Assembly: GCA_009767595.1 (NCBI GenBank)
Contig: VSDK01027860.1
Location: forward strand, 147,570-211,569
Length of the DNA: 64,000 nucleotides
Direction of reading: 5' to 3'
From: Symbiodinium kawagutii
Taxonomy: Eukaryota; Sar; Dinophyceae; Suessiales; Symbiodiniaceae
Shown one piece after another: positions 10,140 to 22,079 of this stretch. Positions within the stretch are counted from its first letter, which is position 1. Every line of letters begins with the position of its first letter. The notes under the pieces are model-generated. The model did no database searches. It worked only from the letters and a program-made list of their open reading frames with translations, and was not told the DNA's origin. The position numbers and the translations under genes are program-made.

Positions 10140-10745
10140 GGGCATTCAAGCAACGGAACTCCTCGATCTGCAAATATTTGCATGCATCCTTCGGTGCGTC
10201 CTGATGTAGTAGCTCAACGAGGTTCATGAAACATGTGAAAACCCATTTGTTAGCCTAGAACGTGGGAGAGAAACCTTCACAATCAGCGTGCAACAAAGGT
10301 ATTGCTTACTACCGTAACCCGCCGGGATTGTGCATCATGTGGCTTCTATGAAACAAAGGTGAAACAAATTGAGCAGACATGACAAAACATTCAGATTGCT
10401 ACAATCTTCGAGGAAATCAATTCACCTTCATATCGCTACAATCTTCTATAAGAAACCGATTCACAAGACATTCCTAAGAAACAGATTCACCAAACATTCC
10501 GAGGCCAGTTGCTTCTATGAAACAGCTTCTATACGAGTATTAATCTATGGTTACATAACCCCAGGGATATCTATGGTTATTAATCATTATAGATTAACCT
10601 CATTATAGATTAACCCACCCAACATCCCGAGGTCCTGGTGAACCTTGGCCGCAAAATCCGACACGGCCACGCGGACGTCATCGGCTGTCTGGGGAGCCGC
10701 TGACTTCCTGAGGACAGCAGGTTCTGTGCTCAGCAAACGCGGTCG
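10140..10745 (-). CDS. Two minus-strand exon candidates
   Basis: About 10,745-10,628 reads AAPQTADDVRVAVSDFAAKV followed by HQDLG, preceded in frame by RLLSTEPAVLRKS. It has strong codon periodicity. About 10,218-10,140 reads LLHQDAPKDACKYLQIEEFR and then CLNAP to a TGA. Both look like soluble alpha-helical protein. No family recognised. The MITE-like element at 10,768 sits just upstream, in what would be an intron. Confidence 0.45.
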
Positions 10746-10767
10746 CCCACGTCACATGGGGCCCATG

Positions 10768-10860
10768 CTTCCGGTTACCAAGGGCGGGTAACCAACCCCA
10801 GTTCCAACTAGCTGGGGGGAACCAGCTGGTGACTAGATCTATTTCTAAGGTAACTGGAAG
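10768..10860. mobile_element. MITE-like element, family D
   Basis: A 93 bp element with terminal inverted repeats CTTCCGGTTACC and GGTAACTGGAAG and an internal ACCAGCTGGT palindrome. A second member is at 53,686-53,784. Confidence 0.65.
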
Positions 10861-11439
10861 GGTGGGAGGCGGGCCATTTCTAGCTCACAATGTGCCCACG
10901 CAACGAAACATGCCACCTGTGGGCCACTGCATAGAAGTCTGACCAAGTTATGAGCCTCCTTTTGCAATGCTGTAGCTGGTGAGGTTAAGAAACCCTAGTT
11001 GTTTTCCACCTGTATTTGACGGTCTTCATCTCAAACTGGGGCTCGTCCAAAAGTGATGTGACCGTGATGGAGTCGAGGACAGTGATGGGACCGTAAGAGT
11101 TGAAACTATCCAAACAATCGCATGGGGTGGGTTCACTGGAATCTGCTGGAAACTTTTGTCTTAACCATTGGCAATCACGTCGAATGGCTGGTTGACCGAT
11201 GACTAAAATCGAACAGGATTTGATGATTTCTCTATAGATAGTGATAATGGTGCTCTATCCGGCCAGTTTACCAGCTCTACCTACCAAAGGTCAACTATCA
11301 TCATAATGACCCAACATGATCAACCAATATAAAACTATTTGCAGCCTGTGTTAAACACTCAGTGATAACATGTTTTAGCCATTGATGAATTTATCAAACA
11401 TATTACTATTGCAGTATATGCTGAGAACTAATCAACGTC

Positions 11440-11474
11440 CATCATCATCATCGTCGTCGTCGTCGTCGTCGTCG

Positions 11475-11508
<34 letters not shown>

Positions 11509-11575
11509 AATCATCTCCACCAATACCACCACCACCACCACCACCACCACCACCACCACCACCACCACCATTCTT
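11440..11575. repeat. Compound ATC/GTC and CAC microsatellite
   Basis: Perfect runs of CAT/ATC and GTC triplets, then about 16 CAC/ACC triplets. Sequence from 10,861 to 11,440 on one side and 11,576 to 11,964 on the other shows nothing I can assign. Confidence 0.95.
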
Positions 11576-11964
11576 AACCAACCATGAACATCATAACATC
11601 ATAACATCTCATAACCACAATCAACCAGCATAAACCCAGCCCAACAAGTCGCTCACCATTGCCTAACACCCTGCACAAGGCGCTCTGGCATGTAGAGCCC
11701 ATGATGGTAAGCCACAGCACCTGACAGCCATGCGTTCAGCTTAAGAAAGCACTAGACAGCAGGTAGGACCGCTCTTAGCTGTTGTGATTTACTATTTTTG
11801 TTGGTTTTGGTTAGTTGTGATCAAGCACTACTCATGGAACTAAAATCAATGTGAAGGTTCTGAACCCCAAACGAATCATTACCAAAGCAACGCCATCTTT
11901 GATTGGATGCGAAAAGTGGTCACTCTTCATGGCAATGCATGTCAAAATCGGATAGGCATCTGTT

Positions 11965-12107
11965 CAGTACGGACCTCCCATCATTTCTTGGAGGGGGTCA
12001 AACAGGTTTGTGCTGCAATTCAGCGCTGCCAATGCTGCAAGGCAACGTTCCCAATTCGACGAAAAGGTCTTTTGCTTGGTGGCATGCGCGGCGACAGGCT
12101 CATACCT
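11965..12107 (-). CDS. Minus-strand exon, unknown protein
   Basis: After a CTAAG acceptor the frame reads YEPVAAHATKQKTFSSNWER, then a Leu/Ala-rich helix and LFDPLQEMMG before a GTCCGT donor. Good coding character, about 47 codons. No family recognised. It is probably part of the fragmented gene or genes spanning about 26 to 5 kb. Confidence 0.45.
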
Positions 12108-12329
12108 TAGCTCGATCGTCTTTTCACGGATTCCCATGGATTCCCATGGATTACCCCTGTCTAGGCTCTCAACTGATTCTCTCTAGGATAATGGGCAATA
12201 ACGAGAGTTACCAAAATAAATTTGACATTTTTGTTCGTATGAAGCCTGTTAAGCCATGGCCAACAAACGTCAATCAACAATGAGGAGGGGGTCATCATGC
12301 CAGTTGGCACTCGAACATAGCGATTCAAA

Positions 12330-12926
12330 CCCAGCCATGGGCATGGCTGAGTGCCTAGCGGGTTTGGCGGTTCCTCTGGGGGCTTGATGATGCCGAGCTG
12401 GTTCACGAACTCAAACTCCGCCTGGCCGCGTGGAAACAAGTGAAACGGCTTACCTAGCAATGGCCTGATAGGAACCAAACATCATGTGAGCTTCACAACA
12501 ACGAGGTTTAATGTCAAAGGATCTGCTTCATCTGATTCCCATGGATCTTGGGAGCTTCCCCGTCCAAGTGAAGCTGAGGAGCAGGGAAAGGCCCGGATGG
12601 TGCATCGGATTTCTGGACCTCCTGGCGCTAGGCAGCGTGCGAACTCCCAAGGATCCCTATGGAAGTTGATCCATTTCACCCATGGCTGTAAACGCCATGG
12701 CTGTAAACCATATAGGAAACCCTCCAGTGGTGTGCGCCACTGGTGTTCCATCCAGGTTTGCCATGGTTTCCCATGGTTTCCAATGGTTTCCCTAGTGGAA
12801 ATGATCAAACACCTGTCATGGCTTGGAGGATGCTATGGTGGCAATGGGCCCATCATGATGCCATCTGTGAGCTCTGCCACGCTGCTGGTGCACCTTGATC
12901 TCCGGAGCTGCGGCCGAAGGCCCCTG
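12330..12926 (-). CDS. Three short minus-strand exon candidates
   Basis: About 12,926-12,860 after CTGCAG reads GPSAAAPEIKVHQQRGRAHR. About 12,623-12,525 after CCTAG reads RQEVQKSDAPSGPFPAPQLH. About 12,440-12,330 reads AEFEFVNQLGIIKPPEEPPN. All are polar or Pro-rich and probably disordered. Overlapping plus-strand open frames exist but lack splice-like edges. Confidence 0.35.
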
Positions 12927-13384
12927 CAGGGTCAGCTGATTTCGATTGATTTCGCGTGAACATGCTGCACTTGGAAATCTTTACCTGTGGCAATAGTGAT
13001 AGCAGTAGTAATATGTACTATTAATAGTAGTCATATGTAGTACTAGTAGCAGGGTTTCAAATGGATGTTTTGACGTCTTGGAACTGTAACTATTCAAATT
13101 CCCATTTACTCTTGGATGCTGGAAATGGCTGTTTTGAGGAACTATTCAAATTTGCATTTGACCTTGCATACAGGGATGGTAAAAAATGACTTTTGCATTG
13201 GATTGTTAAAATATCTCAGGAATAGTCAATAGTCCAACAACCAAAGTAATGATTATAATGAAGTATCAATTGTTAAACTATCTCACGACAACAACTGATG
13301 GTCTTTCTTCAAAACCAGGTCACATGGGAGTGGTTTTTTGGGTTTCCTCTGCTTTCGGCGCCGCTCATGTCTCGACTGTTTTCT

Positions 13385-13626
13385 TGCCATCATGCCATCT
13401 CGCTTCAAACAGAAAGGCCCTGGCATCACCTAGTTTCTACCGGGTGGCCTAAACCTGCTCAACTATCTATCATTAGCACTAAAAACCATCATCTAGTGAC
13501 CATTAGTGGTTAACTAGCATCAGCATCATTAACATTCGTTCATTAACTATCACATCCCACACCTCGCATCGCACAACTCCATGCCTCGGAGCGCTTGAGG
13601 TGCCACACAGCAGGAAGTGTACGCTG
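13385..13626 (-). CDS. Two short minus-strand exons
   Basis: The 13,626-13,568 segment is sharply bounded by a TTTACAG acceptor and a GCGAG/GTGTGG donor (59 bp). Its best frame reads RTLPAVWHLKRSEAWSCAMR. About 13,424-13,385 reads DARAFLFEARWHDGKKT before GTCGAG. No function assigned. Confidence 0.4.
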
Positions 13627-13669
13627 TAAAGGGAAGGTGCAATGAGGTATGCCACAGTACTGGACATCC

Positions 13670-13780
13670 ATGTGGTAGTTTCTCAAAATAGGGAACCCTA
13701 AAAAAATGGTTGGCCTATTACTATAAATGACTATTAATGGATGATTTAGGAGTACCCTTATTTTGAGAAACCACCATGTA
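13670..13780. mobile_element. MITE-like element, family B copy 1
   Basis: About 111 bp, with ends TGTGGTAGTTTCTCAAAATA and the complement of TGGTGGTTTCTCAAAATAAG. The interior is AT-rich and non-coding. Related copies are at 17,341 and 54,784, with a weaker one at 18,452. Confidence 0.75.
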
Positions 13781-14524
13781 GCCGATATAATTTTTTGTGA
13801 AAATTGGGCAGGCCAGCTTCTGGCTGTGCACATACCAATGGCAAACAAGTGGCTTACAAACCAACAATGCCTACCAATAATGAAGGCAACTCATGGTATT
13901 ACAGCCACGGGAATAATCACAATAGTGAATGGCGAGTAATTCTGATCGGGAAACGATAACAACACTAGTTGTCACATGGAGATTCACCAATGTACACTGG
14001 TAAGCTCGTGGTAGTGTACAAATTGATATATGATATACGACCGTGCGCGGGAGCAAGATTCCTGAACTGAACACTAAAATACAGTAAAAACATAGGAAAG
14101 GATGCAACAATGGCATAGCATGGCATATGCAATACAATATCAATCAAAATATGTATACAAGTGGTGTCGTTTTACCTGAATGCAAAGTGAAATGGTCTAT
14201 ATATGTCTATATAACCACCGTGTCAGCCTCATTGGATCTCATTGGCTTTTCAACTGCGGGTGCCACTGAAATCTACAAACAAGATTGAAGCAATGGACGT
14301 AGCACTGGCGCAAAGAATAAAGATGAAATCAATAAATGGTGATAGAGAACAAATACTGTAGAAATAAACCATGAACTAAATGAACAATAATAAATTCCAA
14401 TCACAGCAGTCTTGAAGCACTGCAATGGATAAGAGTGGGGGTATCAACATGTATCACCCATCTGGGGCGATACAATGTGGCCCTGCAAGCCACCGAGGTC
14501 CCCTGAACTCAAACTTCTATTGCC

Positions 14525-14720
14525 CATGGAATGCGTGTCTGCCCCGCAAATCATGCCAAGCAGCCGGTTTCCCATGGCTGGTGTCCGGCGCTCCAAATCA
14601 ATAGGGTGTTGTCCCAGCTACCGGGCTTGAGCCTTGATGCCACGCTGATTCACCGTGGCCAAACTTCCTTCAAGGCCATATATGGGGCCACACCAGGTGC
14701 TGAGACTGTCAACCGGGTGG
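14525..14720 (-). CDS. Two minus-strand exon candidates
   Basis: About 14,720-14,625 reads GPIYGLEGSLATVNQRGIKA. About 14,605-14,525 reads IDLERRTPAMGNRLLGMICG. Both have coding-like composition. An overlapping plus-strand frame exists. No family recognised. Confidence 0.35.
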
Positions 14721-14984
14721 CCCCATGGTCCGCGGAGATGTGAACCCATTGAACTCACATCCGCTTCCTCAAATGGTGAGAATGGTGGCACCAACTCTGC
14801 CAGACTTTGATCAGGGGATTGATTTAGATTGATAGGCAATAAATGCCTGTTTAACAAAGAAAGTACTCATTAGGCTAGTCATGGCATGTCATCTCAACAC
14901 ACTCCAGGCTTGGAATTGAAACCAGCCAAGCAACTGCTGAGTATATACCGTTAACCCTTCTGCTGACCAACACCCAGTTGAATG

Positions 14985-15330
14985 TTGGCGCTCCCCAGCA
15001 CCCAGAAACATCACCCCCAAGGCAAGCTGCCGTGGCCTTGGACCCGCGGCTTAACAGTTCGGTGTCGGGACTGTCCATCCTGGCAAGTCGAAAGGTGGCA
15101 GCAAAATCCAAGGCTTGGGATCAAACAACGACAGCGACTTGAAGAACAGCTGTACCTCGGTGATTTTTCCACGTGTCTATACAATTACCCCATGGAGCTA
15201 TGATATGCTCTCGTCCGGACGGGTGATGACGAGCACTCCACCCCACGGCAAGTTGTGGTGTCACCGGGGCGATGCCCTGCAGTCCAATCATGACGCGGTC
15301 ACGCGGGTGAAGGTGAGCAAGTGCTGGTGA
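14985..15330 (-). CDS. Two minus-strand exons, unknown protein
   Basis: About 15,113-14,985 reads DFAATFRLARMDSPDTELLS then RGSKATAACLGGDVSG, with good codon periodicity. About 15,330-15,200 reads PRDRVMIGLQGIAPVTPQLA. There is no recognisable domain. Confidence 0.42.
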
Positions 15331-15599
15331 CCTTGTTGCTGGTGCCACAGTGCAAAGGTGAGGCGGTTTACCGCTGCTCAACCGACACATTGCCGCGTGA
15401 AGCAAAGATAAGCAAAGCGTCATAAGAAAACATCATGCTGGCAGAACTCTATACGCCCCAAAATTCAATGCAAATCGGAAAAGGCAAATGACGAAAAAGA
15501 GCTTCAACGATCCCATCTTTGCGCGATGACTGCTTGGTGGTTCATCCCACCAGTAGGTCATACAGATTTCTTGGACTTGGCATGGCTACAGCTGCTGAC

Positions 15600-15749
15600 C
15601 TGGGATGACCTAAGGTGACCAAGCTGTCCTCGCAGCACATTGAGGTCCAAACACTGATGGTTTCGTTTCGAGGGGCCGTCCTGGGTCAAGCCGCTTGCCC
15701 CCTTGCCGATACATAGGTCGCCAATGCAACCGTCATAGACAATGCTCAT
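15600..15749 (-). CDS. Minus-strand exon, unknown protein
   Basis: The frame reads SIVYDGCIGDLCIGKGASGL followed by a polar stretch and NVLRGQLGHL, ending near a CTTAG/GTCATC donor. Two Cys and several Gly residues suggest a folded domain. No family recognised. The stretch 15,760-16,190 downstream of the preceding intron shows nothing I can assign. Confidence 0.42.
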
Positions 15750-16199
15750 AGCGTGCTATGCATACTGGTTGCTTCCAAAAGATGCGTGAGAACTATGTGA
15801 TTGTTTTGAGAGACGTGGAGGTGACATCTATTGTGGGTCAAACCTGTTGCTTCACTTCTTGTTTGAAAGGACGGCTGCCATAAAAGGAGCTAACTCTTTG
15901 GGCATGAACTCAGGTCCAGCTGAGCTGGCTGTCCCAATCTCACCGTGATCATCTAATGCCTGGGGAGTCCATCATGCGCTTCGCTGGCACATGTTTGACC
16001 CATGTTCGCACACAAGGCCCGCATCATGCTAGATGATTGCTTTTGGGTTGTACCCTAGCACCAAATGAGTACAATTCAACCATGGACTTGACAGGAAGAA
16101 GGAACTCAACCCATCCGTAGCCAATCCGGCTCAGCCCCTAAGTCCACTGCCTTTCAATGATGGACCCCTCCAAGTTTTCACCTCTGCCGAGGTGCTGCG

Positions 16200-16630
16200 C
16201 TTCTGCAACGGGTCATGGTGTGACTCTCCCCAGCATTTGATCTGACAGCTGGACCTGTGACAACCAATTCTGTGCCCCAAAGTCGTTGTGGTTCCAAAAA
16301 CAATTCACACTGGCATTCAACGGTGGGGCATGCCCCAACTTTTTGGTGTAGTGGCAGCATTGTCGCCGTGTATTTGCTGCTTCTTGCGTCTACAATACAC
16401 CCTTGACCCAACTTACAAGCGACTGTTAACCACAATTCCCGAGAATTATCCTTATCCAAGAATGTCCAACAAGAAATCCCACCATTTTCAACAACTTGCA
16501 CCCCATGGCAATGAACGACCTTCAATCACCACAGCCGAGTCCATTTCCAGAGTATCCACGTGCCTGGAACTGCTAGTTCCGATGGAGGCGTGGAGACCGG
16601 AGGCGTCACAGGCTCCACCTAAACGGTGAG
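16200..16630 (-). CDS. Weak minus-strand exon candidates
   Basis: About 16,620-16,520 is open in two frames, one Pro-rich (PVTPPVSTPPSELAVPGTW) and one Ser/Asp-rich. About 16,290-16,215 reads FGAQNWLSQVQLSDQMLGR. Frame and edges are uncertain. Confidence 0.22.
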
Positions 16631-17084
16631 ACCCCAAGGGATGCTGTGACTGGTGGGTCGCCTTGTCGCTTCTATTCCGGAGAGCTGGTTGCTTCAGTGT
16701 TTCTTCTCTGCTCATCATTGCTATGTCAAATCCTCACTGCTAACTGTTCCAAACCTCGGTCTTACATGCTGATAGGAGCGACTGCTTGCAGCCTTGTCCT
16801 CACTGCCGGTTGGCAATATTGTTGCTCCCTGGTGCATGCTGATAGTTGCGGGCTATATATTGGTTTCTGGTTGGTTGTATGCTCCTGAAATGTTCGGAAC
16901 ATGATTGGAATATCCTACAGGTTGTTGTTAGCTATGCGTTCATGACTGATTGGTGTATGCTGTATGCTCAAGTCATGTCCTCACTGCTATAGTCGCTACC
17001 TAGCTATATGTCCTCATAGTTGGTTGGTACATGCTCCTGGTTGGTATACCGCTTGTTGCTGGCCAAATCCCTGGTACACTACCG

Positions 17085-17222
17085 CCCCAAACCGTTCCTC
17101 TGTTCCGCCTCGCCATCGGAATCTGCTGGGAGTATGGCGCATCGCCATGGGCCGGCAGCCCTGATGCAGCACCGGTTCTTGTAGGGTCTTGGTGTTGTGA
17201 ACTCGTTGGGATCGTCAAAAAA
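17085..17222 (-). CDS. Minus-strand exon, unknown protein
   Basis: The frame reads DDPNEFTTPRPYKNRCCIRA then PWRCAILPADSDGEAEQRNG, ending before a GTAGTG donor. A second minus frame across the same bases is also open, but with poorer third-position GC. Not recognised. Confidence 0.4.
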
Positions 17223-17340
17223 TCAGGATACCAACTAGGAACTGTTAGGGGATAAATGGTCGTCTTATAAGGACCAACAGTCAGTAATAAAGAACAATAG
17301 GAGATAATCACCAACAAACTTACCGTGAAACAAATGCAAC

Positions 17341-17553
17341 ATGGTGGTTTCTCAAGCCATAGGGAACCCCAAAGTGATGGTTGGAGTTTATTACTCTTAG
17401 TGGCTAATTTTGGTTAATACCACCATTCTATGTATACGCTGTTGTTTCTCAATAGCTGGTGTACCCCCAGTTATCATCCACTTTATTGTATTGTCGTTTG
17501 TAGTCATACACTAATCACAACTTTGGGAGGTTCACAATTTCAAGAAACCACCA
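17341..17553. mobile_element. MITE-like element, family B copy 2
   Basis: About 213 bp, with ends ATGGTGGTTTCTCAAGCCAT and the complement of ATGGTGGTTTCTTGAAATTG. A third internal copy of the terminal motif (TTGTTTCTCAATAGCTGG) near 17,444 suggests a nested insertion or internal duplication. The stretch from 17,554 to about 18,540 holds no convincing exon, apart from a short CAATCAACGCATGTCCGG tandem repeat at 18,158-18,220. Confidence 0.65.
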
Positions 17554-18549
17554 TATGACCTCATATGTGTCTTACACATGATCTTTGATGATCCTGAAGC
17601 AACAAGGAAAACATGTCAAACCCACTGGCTATAGTTACTAACTAGTGGGAAACTGGACAGTAAAAACAAAGGATACATCTGTTTGATGATCTCATGAGTC
17701 ATTGGTGGACCATCCCACTTGACTAGTTGTTATGAATGGGATACAATATGAAATGCGACTTTTGGACAGTTATCCCAATTCACGGCCATCCCACTTACCG
17801 AACCCATCATGGACTCATGTTCTATCATGTTCTATCTCTGCTTAATTCTTTTGAAGCAAAATCCACTCACAACTAGAACAGGTCCGCTTGTCGCGGAAAC
17901 AAAACCCAAGGAGCATAAACCACGCATACATTAGCTCAAAACAAGTCACTTACGAATGCTGGCCTATCAATCAGCTAAGGACGAGACCGTTGAGTGGGAA
18001 ACATGCTGCAGCCAACCTACAGCCAGGTCGAGCAAAAAGCAAGCAGCCAGTTTGGTTGAGTACTATTGTGAATGCTCAGCAAACAACAACTAAATAACCA
18101 TTAGAGACCACATAACTTAATTAACAAATTTACCCACAATGCTTGTGCGGATGCAAGCCATCAACGCATGTCCGGCAATCAACGCATGGCCGGCAATCAA
18201 TGCATGTCCGGCAATCAGCAGGGATATCAACAACAGTCCACTTGTTCTAGATTGCAAAATGTTTGCGACCGTGTGCCCACTGTCAACCTCCGCCTACACC
18301 TACGCCGTGGCAACACCAAAACAATTTATTTTACACGCTTCATGACATATCAGTTGACTAGTGAGTGTTTCTATCTAATAAATACTGTCATCTTTTAGAG
18401 CCATAACAATTTTGAGGACTCCTCCTTCAACCCAAGGCGTTGGAACACTTTAGATGGCTTTTCTCAAAAAAGGGATACCCCCAAATCATCTAGGATTTGC
18501 TCAGTTACAATCACCATCCATTTTTCGGGGTCCCCTATGGCTTGAGAGG

Positions 18550-18690
18550 TCGCCCCATTCTTGCGCCGGATGAACGGTTGAGCTGCAGATTGTCAACTCC
18601 TGTCCCAGCTGGCGTTTCACTGAGCATCCCCACTTCGTGGCCTGAAATTCTTCCCGGATGCCCGCCGGAACAAAAGCAGACCTGAGCTGC
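18550..18690 (-). CDS. Coding patch of uncertain frame
   Basis: After TTTCAG two minus-strand frames stay open: one reads HEVGMLSETPAGTGVDNLQL, the other REEFQATKWGCSVKRQLGQE. GC-rich composition supports an exon, but the frame is unresolved. Confidence 0.28.
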
Positions 18691-18904
18691 AATTGGGAAC
18701 TTCAACCACTCATGGAGCCAAGTGAAATCTCAGTCAAGAGCAGCAACCGTGAGGTTGATAAAATATCAAATTGCACTATCCCCAATAGGTAAGATGGTTT
18801 AAATGTTGAACATTGAGTAACATTGAGGATAAATCAGGATAAATATACAATTTGGCAACATGGCAAATAAAAGCAACAAGCACGTGTGTGTAGAAAATTC
18901 AAAA

Positions 18905-19111
18905 TCAACGGAGTTCAACCTCCACCAGGCTACGTTCCATTTGCCAGGGCTCAAACACCAAAGCCTCTGCCGGTTGAGGTTCCTGAATGCCAGCAGCTTC
19001 GAACACGGATTCAAGATGTCTCAAAGGCAAACACGCATGCCGTGCCAACTGGCCATTGCTGAACTTCCAAGGGTCTAGCCGGTCAAATCCGTGAGTCACT
19101 GCACAACTCAC
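18905..19111 (-). CDS. Minus-strand exon, unknown protein
   Basis: A 69-codon frame with strong coding character: FSNGQLARHACLPLRHLESV, then AAGIQEPQPAEALVFEPWQM and ERSLVEVELR. Acidic and helical. No family recognised. It is one of the clearest exons in the 26-5 kb stretch. Confidence 0.5.
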   Translation of the reverse strand: MSCAVTHGFDRLDPWKFSNGQLARHACLPLRHLESVFEAAGIQEPQPAEALVFEPWQMERSLVEVELR

Positions 19112-19169
19112 TTATTTGGTGGTGAACAGCCATGAGGAGTTGCCACATAGTATGAGAATGACAATTTTC

Positions 19170-19770
19170 GGTCAGAAATTTGATGGACATTTCGCGAATT
19201 GTTCCTCGTTCTGTCGGAGATCTGTCTTGCGAGTCTCAGTGGCGGGCGACGGGGCTGGCTGCCTTCAGACCGAACCTGCAGCAATGGCCTGAAGTAGAGG
19301 AGAACCCAGGTCGCTGTTGTCAATGACGGTTGACTCAAAACAAAAATATCTGATGCGTGCAAACTGAAGATCAGATCAAAGCCGTCCCTGTGGGATCCTT
19401 GGGAAAAGAAACAACTTCAAACAAAAACAGCCACATATTCACTGATCAGAAACTGGGCTTCATTTGCCCAAGCAGATCGAACAGGCAGCATTGCATCGGC
19501 GCAGCAACCACTTCACCTATACTAAATTTAAATGAATCTAAATAAATCATCTCTTGGCCCTTGTGCTATCACAGCTCTAGAAAGCAACAAATACCAACCA
19601 TTTACACCCATTTACCAACGTTCACCAGCCATCAACCAACCGATAAGCAGCAACTCAACAACCAGTCACCAACCATCAACCCAGCCAACCACCCCCTGGA
19701 GTCGCTAAGATGCACACCCAAAGCAGTGCCACCTGGAAGCACGTCTTCAGCGCTAGGCATTGTGAGGCAG
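19170..19770 (-). CDS. Three short minus-strand exon candidates
   Basis: About 19,765-19,695 reads PSAEDVLPGGTALGVHLSDS. About 19,500-19,423 reads DAMLPVRSAWANEAQFLISE. About 19,255-19,170 reads PAPSPATETRKTDLRQNEEQ. These are short, polar, and consistent with a continuing disordered or helical protein. Confidence 0.33.
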
Positions 19771-20394
19771 TGTTTGGCCGTGAAAAGTTGATCATGGATG
19801 GTCCTGGTTCGTTGTAGGTTCATATACAGTAGTGCGAACGTCGGTTTAATGAACACCATTCGGTTAGAACACCTCTAGTAGCTCCAAACTGTTCCCCCGT
19901 GACACACGGATACCCCTGGCTCTCAAAAGTTCCCTCCCAACTACCAGCCAGTAAACGATGCAATTGTAATTATGGCCCAATCATGGAAAATAGATGTCCA
20001 GGGTCAAAATGGCTGACAACGCGGTTTCATCATAATTGAAGGTCAAGGATGTTTCACACTGGTTTGGAATGCGTAACCATGGGTGAACCATGATGTGTTG
20101 ATCGAATACAGTGTCGCTTGAAAATCCATCAGAACTTGCTGGACAACTCCCCATTGCGAGTCAACCAATATTACCTCACCATTATTGGATCCTATGGGTC
20201 CTTATTCGTGGTGACTATCCTCCATGATCAACCATTACGAACCAACAACATCCAATAACCACGAATCACTACTCAAATATAATTCTTAAACCTTAATCAC
20301 TACTTAACCATTAGTCACTACCATTGATTATCATTAACTACCAGTGCCCATCGCTTCTCATGACTCACCACTACCAGCCGCAGGACGTGAACCA

Positions 20395-20870
20395 ACCACC
20401 GAGCTCGGCTGGTTCTGAGGTTTCTACGGCCGCGGCAACGAGCCCGTGGTTTCAACACCATCCACCTGCAGAAGTTCCCGTGCTAGACTCAAGCCATGGT
20501 TCGGTTTCCCAAGGTGCTGCCATATTGGCAAACTCGCATCTTAGGAAAGGTGATATAGGGTGGTATAGGGTGATCAGGTGATCTCACACTCGGTTGCCAA
20601 ACCCAAATGCGATCTAATAGGATTGCTCATGTTTCCTGGACAATCTCTCTCTCTCTCTCTCTCCATCGCCATCCCAGAAGTCCAGCCAAGTCTACTTTGC
20701 TGAAATTGGCGCACAGCTTCGCAAGAGTCAACAAAGGCGTGTGTACTCAACCGGCAAAAAAATCAGGAAAGCGAAGCAGTTTCCAAGCTGGTCGGCCCAC
20801 CAGCATCTCAACCACATGTTGCTGCAACTTCTCAACAGCCAGATCCCATCACCATGCAGTACAACATGCG
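20395..20870 (-). CDS. Three minus-strand exons, unknown protein
   Basis: About 20,865-20,752 reads VEKLQQHVVEMLVGRPAWKL then LRFPDFFA before a GTTGAG donor, and is very coding-like. About 20,733-20,665 reads LLTLAKLCANFSKVDLAGLL. About 20,440-20,395 reads VAAAVETSEPAELG before GTGGTTGG. The first two look like helical hydrophobic-core segments. A CT microsatellite at 20,645-20,664 abuts the second. Confidence 0.45.
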
Positions 20871-21371
20871 CAAGCAAATCAAAAGAACCTGGAAATTTCA
20901 TAGCTACTTTCTGGCACAAAGTAGACGAGCGTCCGTCCTTCTTAGTCACTTCCCCCAGAACTCAAGATACGCATATGGCCCATATGGCTGTGGGTCAAAA
21001 CCCCATACCCCTGGTTCCCCTATCATTAACCATTGTTTTCCTTATGGTTTCTTGGTTATTAACCACCATTTTTGGTTGCTTAATATTGACCCATAGCCAA
21101 TCACAGCAGTATTGAACTCTGAGTCCGTTCACTTGGCAAAGTTGACGGTTTTCCCCATTCACTCTGATACATTCTGATGCTGGGTGGTGGTCAAAACCCA
21201 TCCCAAACACATTGGTCAATCGACCAACCATCCCATATATGTAACATATATAGGAGAAGGAAATGGGCAAAAAGTCCATCACTAGTTGTTTAGCCGTCAT
21301 CGCTAGTCATCCCCCAATATGAGCCACTAAAATCCCATAAAAACAACACCAATATCCAGACTGCTTTGCTC

Positions 21372-21460
21372 GCGCAGGCCTCCTCGGACCGGTCGAAGGT
21401 TGGGCTCACTGGGATATCAACAGGGCTTTCCTGCACGGCAACTGGCAAATGGCGAAGCAG
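21372..21460 (-). CDS. Minus-strand exon, unknown protein
   Basis: Reads FELLRHLPVAVQESPVDIPV then SPTFDRSEEACASKA before a GTCTGG donor. Good codon periodicity and a clear donor. No family recognised. Confidence 0.45.
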
Positions 21461-21900
21461 CTCAAATCAACAGGATCAGGGACGAGTGGTGTGTCTTCAT
21501 CAAATTATGGTGATTCCTTAAGATTGGGACCCCAAGACTCGTTGGTTGATTACCAAACACGCTTATTGTATCAAATAATGATTTCAGGTTCTTTTTGACA
21601 AAACCATCATGTGTTTTTTGTTTTAATTCGAGTACTGGTTCTATCCTTTTTTGTGTTGACGATTTGTTCATGTTTCTCAGATTAATCGCTAACAACGAAA
21701 CAATGGCTATTTCTGCTCACCAAACACACTATCCGTTAATCTGTTTCTCACACTAGTGTTTCTCAGAATAATCGAATATTGCTCATCAATGTCCGACCTT
21801 TGGTTTATAACGGCTATTGACCATTGATGGTTGATCATGATTGATGAAGTATGGTGATGTTTGATGGTGCACGATTGCTGGCGGCTGGCCTTCCGTATCA

Positions 21901-22043
21901 TACAGAGTGGCACCCCTCTGGTTGCAAGTTTGCTAATGAGCTGTTTAAGTATGGTTATACCTACCACATTCTACCATAACTATATAGTATTCAATTACTC
22001 TAGTTACAAACCAACTTTGCTAAGTAGGGGGTACCACTTCGTA
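21901..22043. mobile_element. MITE-like element, family A relative
   Basis: Ends TACAGAGTGGCACCCCTCT and the complement of TACGAAGTGGTACCCCCTA. The subterminal GGTTGCAAGTTTGCTAA is inverted near the right end as TTTGCTAAGTA. It shares interior words with the element at 5,685. Confidence 0.55.
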
Positions 22044-22079
22044 GCTAATGCTGAACTATCACCACTCCAACTCTCCCCC

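Noticed and set aside
12486-12959. 157-codon plus-strand frame
   Set aside because: No domain, and it spans CCATGG-rich sequence. Minus-strand segments with acceptor and donor words fit better. Kept only as a possible conflict with strand bias.
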